From Nitrospira sp. BO4 (GTDB lineage Bacteria > Nitrospirota > Nitrospiria > Nitrospirales > Nitrospiraceae), in assembly GCA_030144965.1 (NCBI GenBank), contig JAMPUU010000012.1, positions 310,001 through 374,000 of the forward strand: a stretch of 64,000 bases of DNA, written 5' to 3'. Positions 53,814 to 62,044 of the stretch are shown piece by piece. A model generated the notes under the pieces. That model was not told the origin of the DNA. It did not search any database and was given only the letters and a program-made list of their open reading frames with translations. Within the stretch, counting starts at the first letter, position 1. Each line of letters begins with the position of its first letter. The position numbers and the translations under genes were made by a program.

Positions 53814-55553
53814 CTAATCCCTTGGTCGTCGGGCTTCTCTTATCAGAGAAACAAATCTACGGCGGGAAGTATCCGTCAATTCACCACCAGGAGCATGTTC
53901 CGGCGTTATGTCATAGAACAGATTGTCGGTCGAGGCAGTGTACTCCTTGTATACGAACTTTTGATCTACGATCACAGGAATAATATATTCGCTTCTCACA
54001 GTCACTGTTTGGGCCAAGGCCAAGTCCCAGTGTTTTACCAGCTCAAGGAAACCTCTAGTCGATCCCACTTTCGAAATCAGCGGAATGAAGTAACGACTGT
54101 GCAGGATAGTGTTAGTGACATCACTGGTGTCCACAGGTTCGAAGCTAGAAACAGGAAGAAGCACAATCTCTTTGTCTGCAACCCCTAACTTGGAAAGCTC
54201 TTGAACAAATGCTTGGGCGGACTGCTCATCGTCTTCACGACTAAAGCTAATACAAAACATACGGCCACTAAATTCCTCAGACGAAAGCGTAAGCGCGGCA
54301 TCCCAACGTCTTCGGAGCTCTGTTACAAAGGTTTCGGCGGGGCCATCCCAAATCATTTTCTCAATCACTCCGTGCCGATCGCTTACGAATGCTCCCGCTT
54401 TGTCTGGAATCGGAATTGATGCCAAATTATTAGAAAGCCCCTCTGCAGATAGCGTGCGAATAAGAGTGCGTAGGAGTAGTTCAGGAAAGTCGCAACCAAT
54501 GAAAAGCAACGTGTGCATATTAAATGTCTTGAAAAATTCTGGTAAGAGCAGGTGTCCTTGTCTTATAAGCATTCGTAAATATTCTGCGATCTCGTAGTCG
54601 TCAATGGCGAATATTGGATATGGTCTTGCTTTTCCAAACAGGTATAACACCTGAACACAGTCTTCATCTCTCCAATCAATACTGAGATCTCTGGTCTCTG
54701 ATGTTGGCAGGCGAGGAGAAAAAGCGGAAATACAAACGGGGCGTGATTCAGCTATGCTACGTTCACAAAAGTCATCAGGGGTTGTTGTGATGAAGAGCTT
54801 AAAGTCAGTAATCCCTGAGAGCTGTCGTAGAGGTTCAGGAGTCTTTGTCTCAATTTCCCGAACTAGAGTTTTTAACTGCTTGTAGACCTCGTCGTACAAT
54901 TCGTCGGTTAGTGAAACTTTAAATTGTGACTGCTGTTTTAGGACTGTGATCGCATCATGTAGCTCACGGAAAGGCTGTAACTGCCAGAGATTAGGATCGA
55001 TGCCATGGCTCTTTAAGAGTGCCGCTGCAGCCCCGTGCATTAGCGAGCTACGTCCGTCCAATGATACAAGTAGCCGGCGTCCCACTACAGGAATAACATA
55101 GCCTTCCTTAATCCGTGCTAATAATCGCTTCCATGCACGATCATCAAGCGTACGTTCAATACGAGGTACCAGCTTTGATATCGCCTCTAAGAGAGCAGCG
55201 AATGCGGCGTTTGGAGTCGATGGAGTCCAGCCCTCAAGCTTAGCTGCTTGTAGTCCTTTAAATCCGAACGGGATACGAGCATCATTATCAAGCATTGCTG
55301 GCACGAGAACGCCTCTCCCTTGGCCCTCTTCAGCTTCATCTAACACCCACTGCTTATCTACGGACTTCTTCGACCAGAGAACAAGAACACATCGAGATTG
55401 AGATAATTCGCGCAATATCTCGGTGCGAAATGTGGTGCCTGGAGCGATCTTCATGTCCCACCAGACGCTCCAACCTCGTGCTATTAATGCTTCAGCAATA
55501 GGGGCTACTCGATCCTTATCTTCGGACGCATAGCTCACAAAGATATCTGCCAT
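53814..55553 (-). CDS. TIR - SIR2-like - TIR protein
   Basis: 579 residues from ATG 55553 (or two codons earlier); no good ribosome site. Residues 1-130: TIR domain (IFVSYASEDKDRVAPIAEAL; GWSVWWDMKIAPGTTF; WVLDEAEEGQGRGVLVP), with the catalytic-type Glu in WVLDEAEEG. Residues 150-400: SIR2-like region (VIPVVGRRLLV; LFITTTPDDFCERSI; LYLFGKARPYPI; LLFIGCDFPELLLRTL). Residues 440-560: a second, divergent TIR-type domain (MFCISFSREDDEQSAQAFVQ; YFIPLISKVGSTRGFLELV). TIR and SIR2 domains of bacterial defence proteins both degrade NAD. It is the first gene of the TIR group and is not coupled to the next. Confidence 0.85.
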   Translation of the reverse strand: MADIFVSYASEDKDRVAPIAEALIARGWSVWWDMKIAPGTTFRTEILRELSQSRCVLVLWSKKSVDKQWVLDEAEEGQGRGVLVPAMLDNDARIPFGFKGLQAAKLEGWTPSTPNAAFAALLEAISKLVPRIERTLDDRAWKRLLARIKEGYVIPVVGRRLLVSLDGRSSLMHGAAAALLKSHGIDPNLWQLQPFRELHDAITVLKQQSQFKVSLTDELYDEVYKQLKTLVREIETKTPEPLRQLSGITDFKLFITTTPDDFCERSIAESRPVCISAFSPRLPTSETRDLSIDWRDEDCVQVLYLFGKARPYPIFAIDDYEIAEYLRMLIRQGHLLLPEFFKTFNMHTLLFIGCDFPELLLRTLIRTLSAEGLSNNLASIPIPDKAGAFVSDRHGVIEKMIWDGPAETFVTELRRRWDAALTLSSEEFSGRMFCISFSREDDEQSAQAFVQELSKLGVADKEIVLLPVSSFEPVDTSDVTNTILHSRYFIPLISKVGSTRGFLELVKHWDLALAQTVTVRSEYIIPVIVDQKFVYKEYTASTDNLFYDITPEHAPGGELTDTSRRRFVSLIREARRPRD

Positions 55554-55803
55554 CACCACACCATTAGAGGAGGTTTTATTACAGCTGTAGGCTCTTTACC
55601 CATTAGGTTGGAGTTCATGTGCAACGCAAGTGACTTATGGGTTAATGTCCCTATCTCGAAAATGAGTAATCTCAAAAGCATTTCTTTTTGGATCTGCGAA
55701 AGGATGGTCGATACCCACAAATAAATCAAGCCGAAGTGTGACAGCAACTTACAGGAACGGGGTTTTAACAGACTCTGTTCTGCTGCAATTCCCCATGCCC
55801 CCC

Positions 55804-55872
55804 TTTTGTCCTGGTGTTGCAAAGCCAAAAGGAGTCTCAGGACCATGACGGGTGGGGAGTGCGCCGATCATG
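55804..55872 (+). repeat. module-boundary repeat, copy 2
   Basis: 69 bp aligning without gaps with 59464-59532; the ends TTTTGTCCTGGTG and GTGCGCCGATCATG are identical and the middle is diverged. It lies in the 650-nt region without a gene between the TIR genes and the amylase module (55554-56215). The region also has a hairpin at 55992-56026 and nothing else I can name. Confidence 0.65.
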
Positions 55873-55991
55873 GGGGGAGTAAGGTGTGTGTTATTTGCGT
55901 GTTTTTAGGAGAGGCAAATCAGTATGAAACAGGATGACATGGACTTAATTGAAACAAAGCGCCTAACATGTTTTTGTGCAGTAAAGAGAAG

Positions 55992-56026
55992 GGATTGCCC
56001 AAATCGTCAATGACTTAAGCAATCCC
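55992..56026 (+). repeat. hairpin repeat, copy 1
   Basis: GGATTGC at 55992 pairs with GCAATCC at the end of a 35-bp segment; the whole segment recurs at 59648-59682 at the same distance (185-190 bp) from the module-boundary repeat. No T-run follows this copy, so termination is doubtful here. Confidence 0.55.
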
Positions 56027-56215
56027 TCTCGATACAATCCCGCCTTCGGCACCATCTCCCAATCTTTACTCTCAACTTGCATTTCTAGCGTTTCAATCCG
56101 TCCTTTTTTTTTCACCACGCCTCAAAGATGATGAGTAAGATCGGGACTGAGATACGGGTCTAGAACCATGATAGAGCCATAGGAATGACCTCGCGGTTGT
56201 GCATTCGAATGAACT

Positions 56216-56590
56216 TCATGTCTGCGGGTGATGGAGCCAGATATTGGCGACTAAAAGATAGTCGGTCCCGCTCGGTACTATTTGCAAAATATTAGGAAAC
56301 GGTAAGCCCAAATAGCCTACGGAAAACGAAGACCCCGGAATTACAATAGAGACAGGTTCATAATCTACTACAAAATGGTTTGTCCACGGACGGGGCTCGA
56401 TCCATCCGATCTGCATTCCGTTCAGGCGAACTTGGGCCCGTTGTGGGTACGTGTAACTAGTCTTGACTTCCATGATTAGCAATGATGGACGTCCCCTATC
56501 CACCCTGATTAGAAAGAAGGGTTTGTTGAAGGGAAAGCTATTGTTTACGAATGCAGACCCATTATGGATGATTGAAATATCGCTGGCCAT
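56216..56590 (-). CDS. hypothetical beta-rich protein
   Basis: 124 residues; AAGGAGAAG precedes the ATG at 56590. Almost entirely short strands (AQVRLNGMQIGWIEPRPWTN; LQIVPSGTDYLLVANIWLHH) as in small jelly-roll or lectin-like domains. No signal peptide. It may be a structural or sugar-binding partner of the amylase module, but no family is recognised. Confidence 0.6.
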   Translation of the reverse strand: MASDISIIHNGSAFVNNSFPFNKPFFLIRVDRGRPSLLIMEVKTSYTYPQRAQVRLNGMQIGWIEPRPWTNHFVVDYEPVSIVIPGSSFSVGYLGLPFPNILQIVPSGTDYLLVANIWLHHPQT

Positions 56591-56640
56591 CTTGCTTCTC
56601 CTTACTTAGAAGAAAAAATAAGGCATACGGAAAACCGTGG

Positions 56641-56919
56641 TTATTTTCTCACTTGCAGCACTTTCATTAGATGCTCTTGTATCTTGGCCGACTCATCGAA
56701 CTCTGCTCGTCGGTTGGCATTGGCAAGAGCCGCCTCCAGCTCTAAAGTTTCGTCAAATGCATCATTGACAGCGATACCTAACGCGGTGGCGATCGCGGCC
56801 ACCATGACGCCTAAGTCCTCCTGGGGCAATTCTCTGACTTTCTCCTGCCAATTGACATTCCGCTGCTTTCCGAGGGCGACTAGTTGGTCATATCTTGCGC
56901 GAAGAGTAGATTGGTCCAT
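56641..56919 (-). CDS. hypothetical small helical protein
   Basis: 92 residues, ATG 56919 with AAGGAG just upstream. LEAALANANRRAEFDESAKI suggests coiled-coil; no cysteine, no signal. It is 50 nt upstream of the beta-rich gene in the same direction, and the two probably share a transcript. Function unknown. Confidence 0.55.
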   Translation of the reverse strand: MDQSTLRARYDQLVALGKQRNVNWQEKVRELPQEDLGVMVAAIATALGIAVNDAFDETLELEAALANANRRAEFDESAKIQEHLMKVLQVRK

Positions 56920-57272
56920 AACAGCTCCTTTGTGAGTACATTAAGTCTCAGCTATTCACCTCATAGCAAATCGCACGCCTTGAATGTGAACTTAGTATTG
57001 TTGCTGGGTTCTATATGGTGTGCGGACGAAGTACTGAATCAGAAAAGATTCGAAGTGTATCCTTTGGATTCATATGAGTCGGTGTGCCGGTTCTGCTAAA
57101 TAGCTGACGAGAGCTAGCTTCCCGTTGCCTCGACACCTGCGCAGGGTAGCAGGTCTTATCATTATCCTTCGTCCGACTCCTCAGTATGACCTCACTCTGG
57201 CACCAGCATTGCTTCCGTAGTGAATCGAAGGTAGGTCTAAAGTTCTCAACAATGTATCAAGGAAGGTCTCCT

Positions 57273-57494
57273 ATGAAATGCACAAGGTGCTCCGGGCTGA
57301 TGATCGTGGATCATCTACTGGACATGCAGGAGAGTTATCTGTCGATGTGGATGCGGGCACACCGGTGTGTCACGTGCGGCAATATCGTTGATCCTGTTAT
57401 CCAGCACAATCGAATGGTTCGGCGCGCCCAGAGTGCCGAGCGGCTTGCATCACGGTTAGCCCGCACGGCAGCTCAACCGGCACAGGCAGCATAA
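57273..57494 (+). CDS. small zinc-ribbon protein
   Basis: 73 residues from ATG 57273 (AAGGTCTCC upstream). KCTRCSGLMIVDHL and CVTCGNIVD give two CxxC knuckles, then a basic Ala/Arg-rich tail (MVRRAQSAERLASRLARTAA). Suggests nucleic-acid binding; frequent in Nitrospira-like genomes by recollection only. The 298 nt after it hold no gene. Confidence 0.6.
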   Translation: MKCTRCSGLMIVDHLLDMQESYLSMWMRAHRCVTCGNIVDPVIQHNRMVRRAQSAERLASRLARTAAQPAQAA

Positions 57495-57792
57495 GGAATA
57501 TTTAGATTCCTTGGTCGTAGTGGACTGCTTTCGGAAAGCACATTGTTGGAGTTGTCTATCCGCTTGCGCGGTAGATGGGGGCTGTTAACTTATTATGAAT
57601 ATGTCGAGTGGACGGCTTTCACCGATGTAGTTTCACGCGGTGGATAGCTTGGCCAGGTGAACAAAGCAATAGTTTACACTATTGTCACCTCAATCAGTGT
57701 GGGTATGAGACGCTTTTGTCGCATGCTCGGCAGTGTCGACGCCAAAGTGCGGAATCATCAAAGCACTACCGTTCATTGGTAGGAGACTGATC

Positions 57793-59331
57793 ATGAAATT
57801 GAAACCTCAGACCCGAACGCCATGTCAATGGCAGGTTCTCTCCTGTGTGGTTCTCATCATCGCCACCGTTTCATGGTTACCGGCGTATGGCCAAAGCGGG
57901 TTTGACGATGACCGCGTCATGCTTCAAGGCTTCTATTGGGAATCCTATCGTCATGGACACCCTGAAAAGCCTCAGTTCAGCTCGTTCGGCAATGCCCATT
58001 GGTACAGCCTCGTGCAACAACAGGCCTCGACCATCAACATGGGGCGGTTCGATCTCATCTGGCTGCCCCCACCCTCGTACGCTGGGCAGTACAGCGCAGG
58101 CTACAATCCGAAGGAATATTTCAGGCTGGACAATAGCTATGGCACTTTTGATGAACACCGGGCGATGTTGGAAGCGCTGCTTCAGTATGGCGTCGAACCC
58201 ATTGCCGATATCGTTATTAACCATCGGGATGGCTCACAGAAATGGGCTGATTTTCAGAATCCGACCTGGGACACGAAGGCGATTACAAAATACGACGAAG
58301 CGTTTTATAACACCGAATCCGAAGTGTACAACACACCGGAAAGCAAGAGAGGAGCGGACGAAGAATCCACTAACGAGTATGCTCCCATGAGAAGGACCGC
58401 ATATGGCTATGGCGACTTTCGAGATCTGGACCATACGAATGTGACGGTGCAACAGGACATCGTGAAATACCTGTTACAGCTTCGCTCGATGGGCTACCGC
58501 GGCTGGCGTTATGACATGGTGCATGGGTATCACGCGCGAAGGCTCGCGTATTACAACACAATGACGAACCCGACCTTTTCCGTCGGCGAATATGACTGGG
58601 GCGCGCACAATGAGCAACGGGGCTGGATGTGGTATACGGCCACAGATACCGCTTCAGCGAAGGGGAATGATCATATAAAGAGTTCCAGTTCAGTCTTCGA
58701 TTTCACGACGTTCTTCACCCTGAAAGCCAACAAAGGCATGGGCCAGTATTTTGTTTGGTATGGGTTCGGCAATGGCATCGGGATGGTCGGTGATACGACC
58801 GACAACCTCAGTTGGAAAAATCGCTCCGTGACGTTCCTGGAGAACCATGATACGGGCTATCGCACCAATGAGGACGGAACGCCTCAGGCGGGACACGAAT
58901 ATGACAGCTTCCAGAACGGATGGGAAGTTGAACAGGCGTACGCACAGATTCTGACGCATCCTGGGATTCCTACGGTGTACTGGAAGCATTATTTCGATTG
59001 GGGGCAGGGCCTCACAAACAAGATACAGGCCTTGATTAATGCTCGAAAAGTCGCTGGGGTCCATGCGGGTAGCACACTGCTCCTTCAGGACAATGCGAGG
59101 GGAAAAGGGGTCTATGCGGCACGCATCCAGGGACGAAACGGCGATTTATACATGCGCGTTGGTGGAAGTGATGCCGACTGGCAACCGAGTGATTCGAATT
59201 ATCGTGATTATCGTGAGTACGCACAAGGAACTGGCTGGAAGGTGTGGGTCAGCCTCCCCGGCAATCCCACCGTTCAGCAAGCCCCACGAAAGACAGCCTT
59301 GCCTGTGCCGACATATGTTCCTCCCGATTAG
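57793..59331 (+). CDS. secreted alpha-amylase (GH13)
   Basis: 512 residues from ATG 57793, with TAGGAG upstream. Signal peptide VLSCVVLIIATVSWLPAYGQ. The mature enzyme starts VMLQGFYWESYRHG, the opening of the GH13 subfamilies 6/7 (plant and archaeal-type alpha-amylases). Conserved regions are DIVINHRDG, GWRYDMVHGY (nucleophile Asp), FSVGEYDWG (acid Glu) and FLENHDTGY (stabiliser Asp). A C-terminal beta domain (GVHAGSTLLLQ) ends in a proline tail. It would cut starch or glycogen outside the cytoplasm. It is clear metabolic cargo of the island. Confidence 0.93.
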   Translation: MKLKPQTRTPCQWQVLSCVVLIIATVSWLPAYGQSGFDDDRVMLQGFYWESYRHGHPEKPQFSSFGNAHWYSLVQQQASTINMGRFDLIWLPPPSYAGQYSAGYNPKEYFRLDNSYGTFDEHRAMLEALLQYGVEPIADIVINHRDGSQKWADFQNPTWDTKAITKYDEAFYNTESEVYNTPESKRGADEESTNEYAPMRRTAYGYGDFRDLDHTNVTVQQDIVKYLLQLRSMGYRGWRYDMVHGYHARRLAYYNTMTNPTFSVGEYDWGAHNEQRGWMWYTATDTASAKGNDHIKSSSSVFDFTTFFTLKANKGMGQYFVWYGFGNGIGMVGDTTDNLSWKNRSVTFLENHDTGYRTNEDGTPQAGHEYDSFQNGWEVEQAYAQILTHPGIPTVYWKHYFDWGQGLTNKIQALINARKVAGVHAGSTLLLQDNARGKGVYAARIQGRNGDLYMRVGGSDADWQPSDSNYRDYREYAQGTGWKVWVSLPGNPTVQQAPRKTALPVPTYVPPD

Positions 59332-59463
59332 GTCGCAAGCGCAACCTTGTACCGGCTCATTCATTATCTTAGCGAATCCAAAAGATCTACAGAATCCTTA
59401 CTAGCTAAAAGGCTATCAGGACAGGTACAGCGAACCATGGCATCCCGCACTAATCAGTCCTCA

Positions 59464-59532
59464 TTTTGTCCTGGTGATGCAAACCGAATATGGTACCTAA
59501 ACCCATGACGGGTGGGGGGTGCGCCGATCATG
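59464..59532 (+). repeat. module-boundary repeat, copy 3
   Basis: 69 bp, best match to 55804-55872, about 160 bp inside attR. In both copies a short frame opens at MTGGxCADH but differs afterwards. The 59332-59645 gap holds this repeat and the following hairpin and no gene. Confidence 0.65.
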
Positions 59533-59644
59533 TCTGGGTGGCAGGTGTTCACCCGGTGTTACTGCGAGCGACAAGCGAGGCTAAAGTGAAATGAAATGGT
59601 ACGAACTCAAAGTACAAGGAAATGCACTCTGTGATTGAAGGAAG

Positions 59645-59687
59645 AGGGGATTGCCCAAATCTTCGAGGACTTGAGCAACCCCTTTTT
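59645..59687 (+). terminator. hairpin repeat, copy 2, terminator-like
   Basis: GGGGATTGC pairs with GCAACCCC (one bulged A) and is followed by TTTTT at 59682-59686, the form of an intrinsic terminator on the plus strand, some 310 nt after the amylase stop and immediately before attR. The stem is shared with 55992-56026. Confidence 0.6.
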
Positions 59688-59689
59688 AT

Positions 59690-60057
59690 CTACCACACAT
59701 CGGTGGGCTATAGAATTTCGCCATGAGAGTTGGCACACGGACGAGATCGAACAACTCCTTCTCCGACATGCTATCGCGTGGGCAGCAGTTGAGACGGATG
59801 AACGAGAGGCGGAGCATCGAGACACGGCAGACTTTCGGTATGTGCGGCTTCGAAAAAGCGCCTATAGCGAAAGCCAGCTCAATCGATGGGCGGCACATCT
59901 TCAGGAGGCGTCACAGAAGGGAAAAGACTGCTTTATTTACTGCAAGCACGAAGACGAAGGTTCGCCCTGGCTCTGGGCAGATACACTGATACGACTTCTG
60001 AATCTGTCGAGGGCTTCAACCGACACAGTGGAGGAGAAAAACAACGGACAGCTCTAG
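59690..60057 (+). pseudogene. DUF72 protein, 3' part (displaced by the island)
   Basis: 122 codons continuing the host DUF72 gene: AIEFRHESWHTDEIEQLLLR, DTADFRYVRLRKSAYSESQL and KDCFIYCKHEDEGSPWLWAD, then a normal end. In this copy the frame is preceded by island sequence (EGIAQIFEDLSNP) with only TTG codons and no ribosome site, so it is probably not expressed. Joined at TTHRWAIE with the part at 42973, the gene would be about 265 residues. Confidence 0.9.
59692..59716 (+). repeat. attR-like direct repeat
   Basis: Matches 43378-43402 at 24 of 25 bases (17 identical, T/C, 7 identical). It restores the reading frame into the second half of the DUF72 gene (TTHRWAIEFRHESW). Confidence 0.88.
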
Positions 60058-60130
60058 AAGTTGTCCAGAGCCGGCCGGCTGAGCCTTTCGCTAGCACTGA
60101 GTGACAAACCAGTGTGTTACGTCTGCAGGC

Positions 60131-61018
60131 TTATGGCTTGATGTCCCAGTGAATCGACATGCCCGCATGCGCGAAGATCGTATCGATGTTGGATGAATAG
60201 CGATTCACAACAAGAGTCCCTTGCGATATAAGATCATCGCCAAAGGCTTGGCCAGAGTTCCCGTACCGATCCGAGGTCAGCCCGGTGTGATGGGCATGGA
60301 TATACTTCGCCTCCACAAACACGGCCACGTACTTGAAGAGATGCGCCTTGATTCCGCCTACACCCATAAACCCAACCGTCGTATCCCGTTCTTCGGTGAT
60401 GGCGCGGAAAAAACCCGTCGCCCGTTGTCCACCTGGCTTCATCGCCATCTGATGCGCGCCCACGCCGATCCCGACGTACGGAAACCACCGCCCGTTGGGA
60501 TAGGCCTCGGAAATCGCCAGGGGGTAGCGAATCAGGAAATTGGGGCCGACGTAGATGCCATTAACTTCAGTCGTGGTACCCCGATTGGCGATACCATCCT
60601 GTTGAAAATTCCCCGTGGGGTCATTGTTATAAAAGTCCTTACAGCAGGCCACATCCGCATACCACAGCATGCCGGCGATTTCGAAGCCGAGATCGAACCC
60701 CGCCAACTTGTTTCTGGTGGGAAACCAGATCCCCGCGTTACCCCCGAATGAGTGTTTCGTCTGATAGTCGACATCCTTGACCACCGTCGGCTGGGTCCCA
60801 TCCGTAAACGTGGCGTCCGCACTGCGCGGAATTGCGACGCCCGCGAAAAAAGACAGATAGGGCTCGATCGTCCCGGAGGACATGGTCGGGGGAGCGGCAC
60901 TCATCGATATCGCATAGGGATCGGCGATCCGTTGGCTGGAGGGATCCTCCGCCCTGGTAAGATCCGCAGAGCCGAAAACAGAGAGGAGACAAATTATCGC
61001 CGAAATTCTCGCTTTCAT
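60131..61018 (-). CDS. outer membrane beta-barrel protein, copy 1
   Basis: 295 residues. Signal peptide AIICLLSVFGSADLTRA. Alternating strands through the whole mature part (FPYVGIGVGAHQMAMKPG; DTTVGFMGVGGIKAHLFKYV; HAGMSIHWDIKP), an eight- to twelve-strand barrel by appearance, with a conserved CC pair (ADVACCKDF). First of three tandem paralogues. 138 nt separate it from the next, far less than the leaders of the other two copies. Confidence 0.82.
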   Translation of the reverse strand: MKARISAIICLLSVFGSADLTRAEDPSSQRIADPYAISMSAAPPTMSSGTIEPYLSFFAGVAIPRSADATFTDGTQPTVVKDVDYQTKHSFGGNAGIWFPTRNKLAGFDLGFEIAGMLWYADVACCKDFYNNDPTGNFQQDGIANRGTTTEVNGIYVGPNFLIRYPLAISEAYPNGRWFPYVGIGVGAHQMAMKPGGQRATGFFRAITEERDTTVGFMGVGGIKAHLFKYVAVFVEAKYIHAHHTGLTSDRYGNSGQAFGDDLISQGTLVVNRYSSNIDTIFAHAGMSIHWDIKP

Positions 61019-61156
61019 TCATCGTCCTCCTACAGTAAAGCAACCATGTTCTGCAACGAATGTGGGTTGCACACTCTGAGTTCCGTCAGTCGATCGTTGA
61101 GGGTCAATGCGGTGAGGCGAGTGTGTCTTCATGCGACTCGACTCGACCCCCCGACC

Positions 61157-62044
61157 CTACGGCTTGACGTCAAAGTGAATCGACAAGCCCGCATGCACCA
61201 GGACCGTTTGGATCGTGGATGAATAGGGATTCACAATTGGACCAGGGCAATCTGACCCGGTACCAAAACATAGACTGCCAGAGCCCGAATTCCCGAACCG
61301 ATCCGACGACAGCCCGTTGTGATGGGCATAGAGATACTTCGCTTCCGCAAACGCCGCCACGTACTTGAAGAGATGCACTTTGATGCCGCCCAAGCCCTGA
61401 AACCCGATCGTCGTATCCCGTTGGGTAATGTCGAAGCCGAAAAGGGACCCCCCCCGGAATCCACCATTCCTCATCCCCATCTGATGCGCGCCCACGCCGA
61501 CCCCGACGTACGGATGCCACCGCCCGTTGGGATAAGCTTCGGAAATCGCCATGGGGTAGCGAATCAGGAAATTGGGGCCAACATAGACGCCATTGCCTTC
61601 AGTCGTGGTGCCTTGATTGGCGAGCCCTTGACTATTCTGACTCCCCGTGGGGTCATTGTTAAAAAAGTCCCGACAGCAGCGCACGTCCGGATACCACACA
61701 TAGCCGGTGATTTCGAAGCCGAGATCGAATCCTGCCAACTTGTTTCTGGTGGGAAACCAGATCCCCGCGCTGCCCCCCCATGAGTGTGACATCCCATAGT
61801 CGACATTCGGGATTACCGTCGGCTGAGTCCCATCCTGAAACGTGGCATCCTGACTGAATGGAAGTGCCACGCCCGCCATCATGGAAAAATAGAGCTCTGG
61901 CGTCCCGGAGGACATGGCTGGGGGATCAGGCGAGATCGCATAGGGATCGGCGACCCGTTGGCTGTACGGATCTTCCGCCCGGGTGAGATCCGCAGAGCCG
62001 AGGACACAGAGAAGGCAAACGATCGCCGAAATTCTCGTTTTCAT
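61157..62044 (-). CDS. outer membrane beta-barrel protein, copy 2
   Basis: 295 residues, same plan as the neighbours: signal peptide AIVCLLCVLGSADLTRA, barrel strands, CC pair (PDVRCCRDF), and C-terminus HAGLSIHFDVKP. It keeps distinctive stretches (PTVIPNVDYGMSHSWGGSAG; CFGTGSDCPGPIVNPY) that copies 1 and 3 lack. A 426-bp leader precedes it. Its role is unknown; such single-domain barrels are often adhesins or porins. Confidence 0.82.
   Translation of the reverse strand: MKTRISAIVCLLCVLGSADLTRAEDPYSQRVADPYAISPDPPAMSSGTPELYFSMMAGVALPFSQDATFQDGTQPTVIPNVDYGMSHSWGGSAGIWFPTRNKLAGFDLGFEITGYVWYPDVRCCRDFFNNDPTGSQNSQGLANQGTTTEGNGVYVGPNFLIRYPMAISEAYPNGRWHPYVGVGVGAHQMGMRNGGFRGGSLFGFDITQRDTTIGFQGLGGIKVHLFKYVAAFAEAKYLYAHHNGLSSDRFGNSGSGSLCFGTGSDCPGPIVNPYSSTIQTVLVHAGLSIHFDVKP

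Larger units (their letters stand above)
43378..59716. mobile_element. integrated genomic island in a DUF72 gene
   Basis: 16.3 kb lying between two copies of a 25-bp direct repeat (one mismatch) that split one DUF72 gene. The left end has a tyrosine integrase next to the junction, reading toward it, then an XRE regulator and an excisionase, followed by a RecA-like ATPase operon, the usual module order of an integrative element. The segment is visibly more AT-rich than the flanks. No conjugation, capsid or tail gene is visible, so it is not a self-transmissible element or intact prophage as it stands. Confidence 0.9.

Noticed and set aside
55553-55846. 97-codon minus-strand frame upstream of the TIR-SIR2 gene
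   Set aside because: It passes through the boundary repeat on the antisense side and its residues show no conserved pattern.
55844-55972. Short MTGGxCADH peptides in the boundary repeats
   Set aside because: Only the first nine codons agree between copies; no ribosome site; better explained by DNA-level conservation.
56028-56043. Possible old att remnant (ATACAATCCCGCC against ATAGAATTTCGCC)
   Set aside because: 10 of 13 matches in a short segment without the 17-bp core; could be chance.
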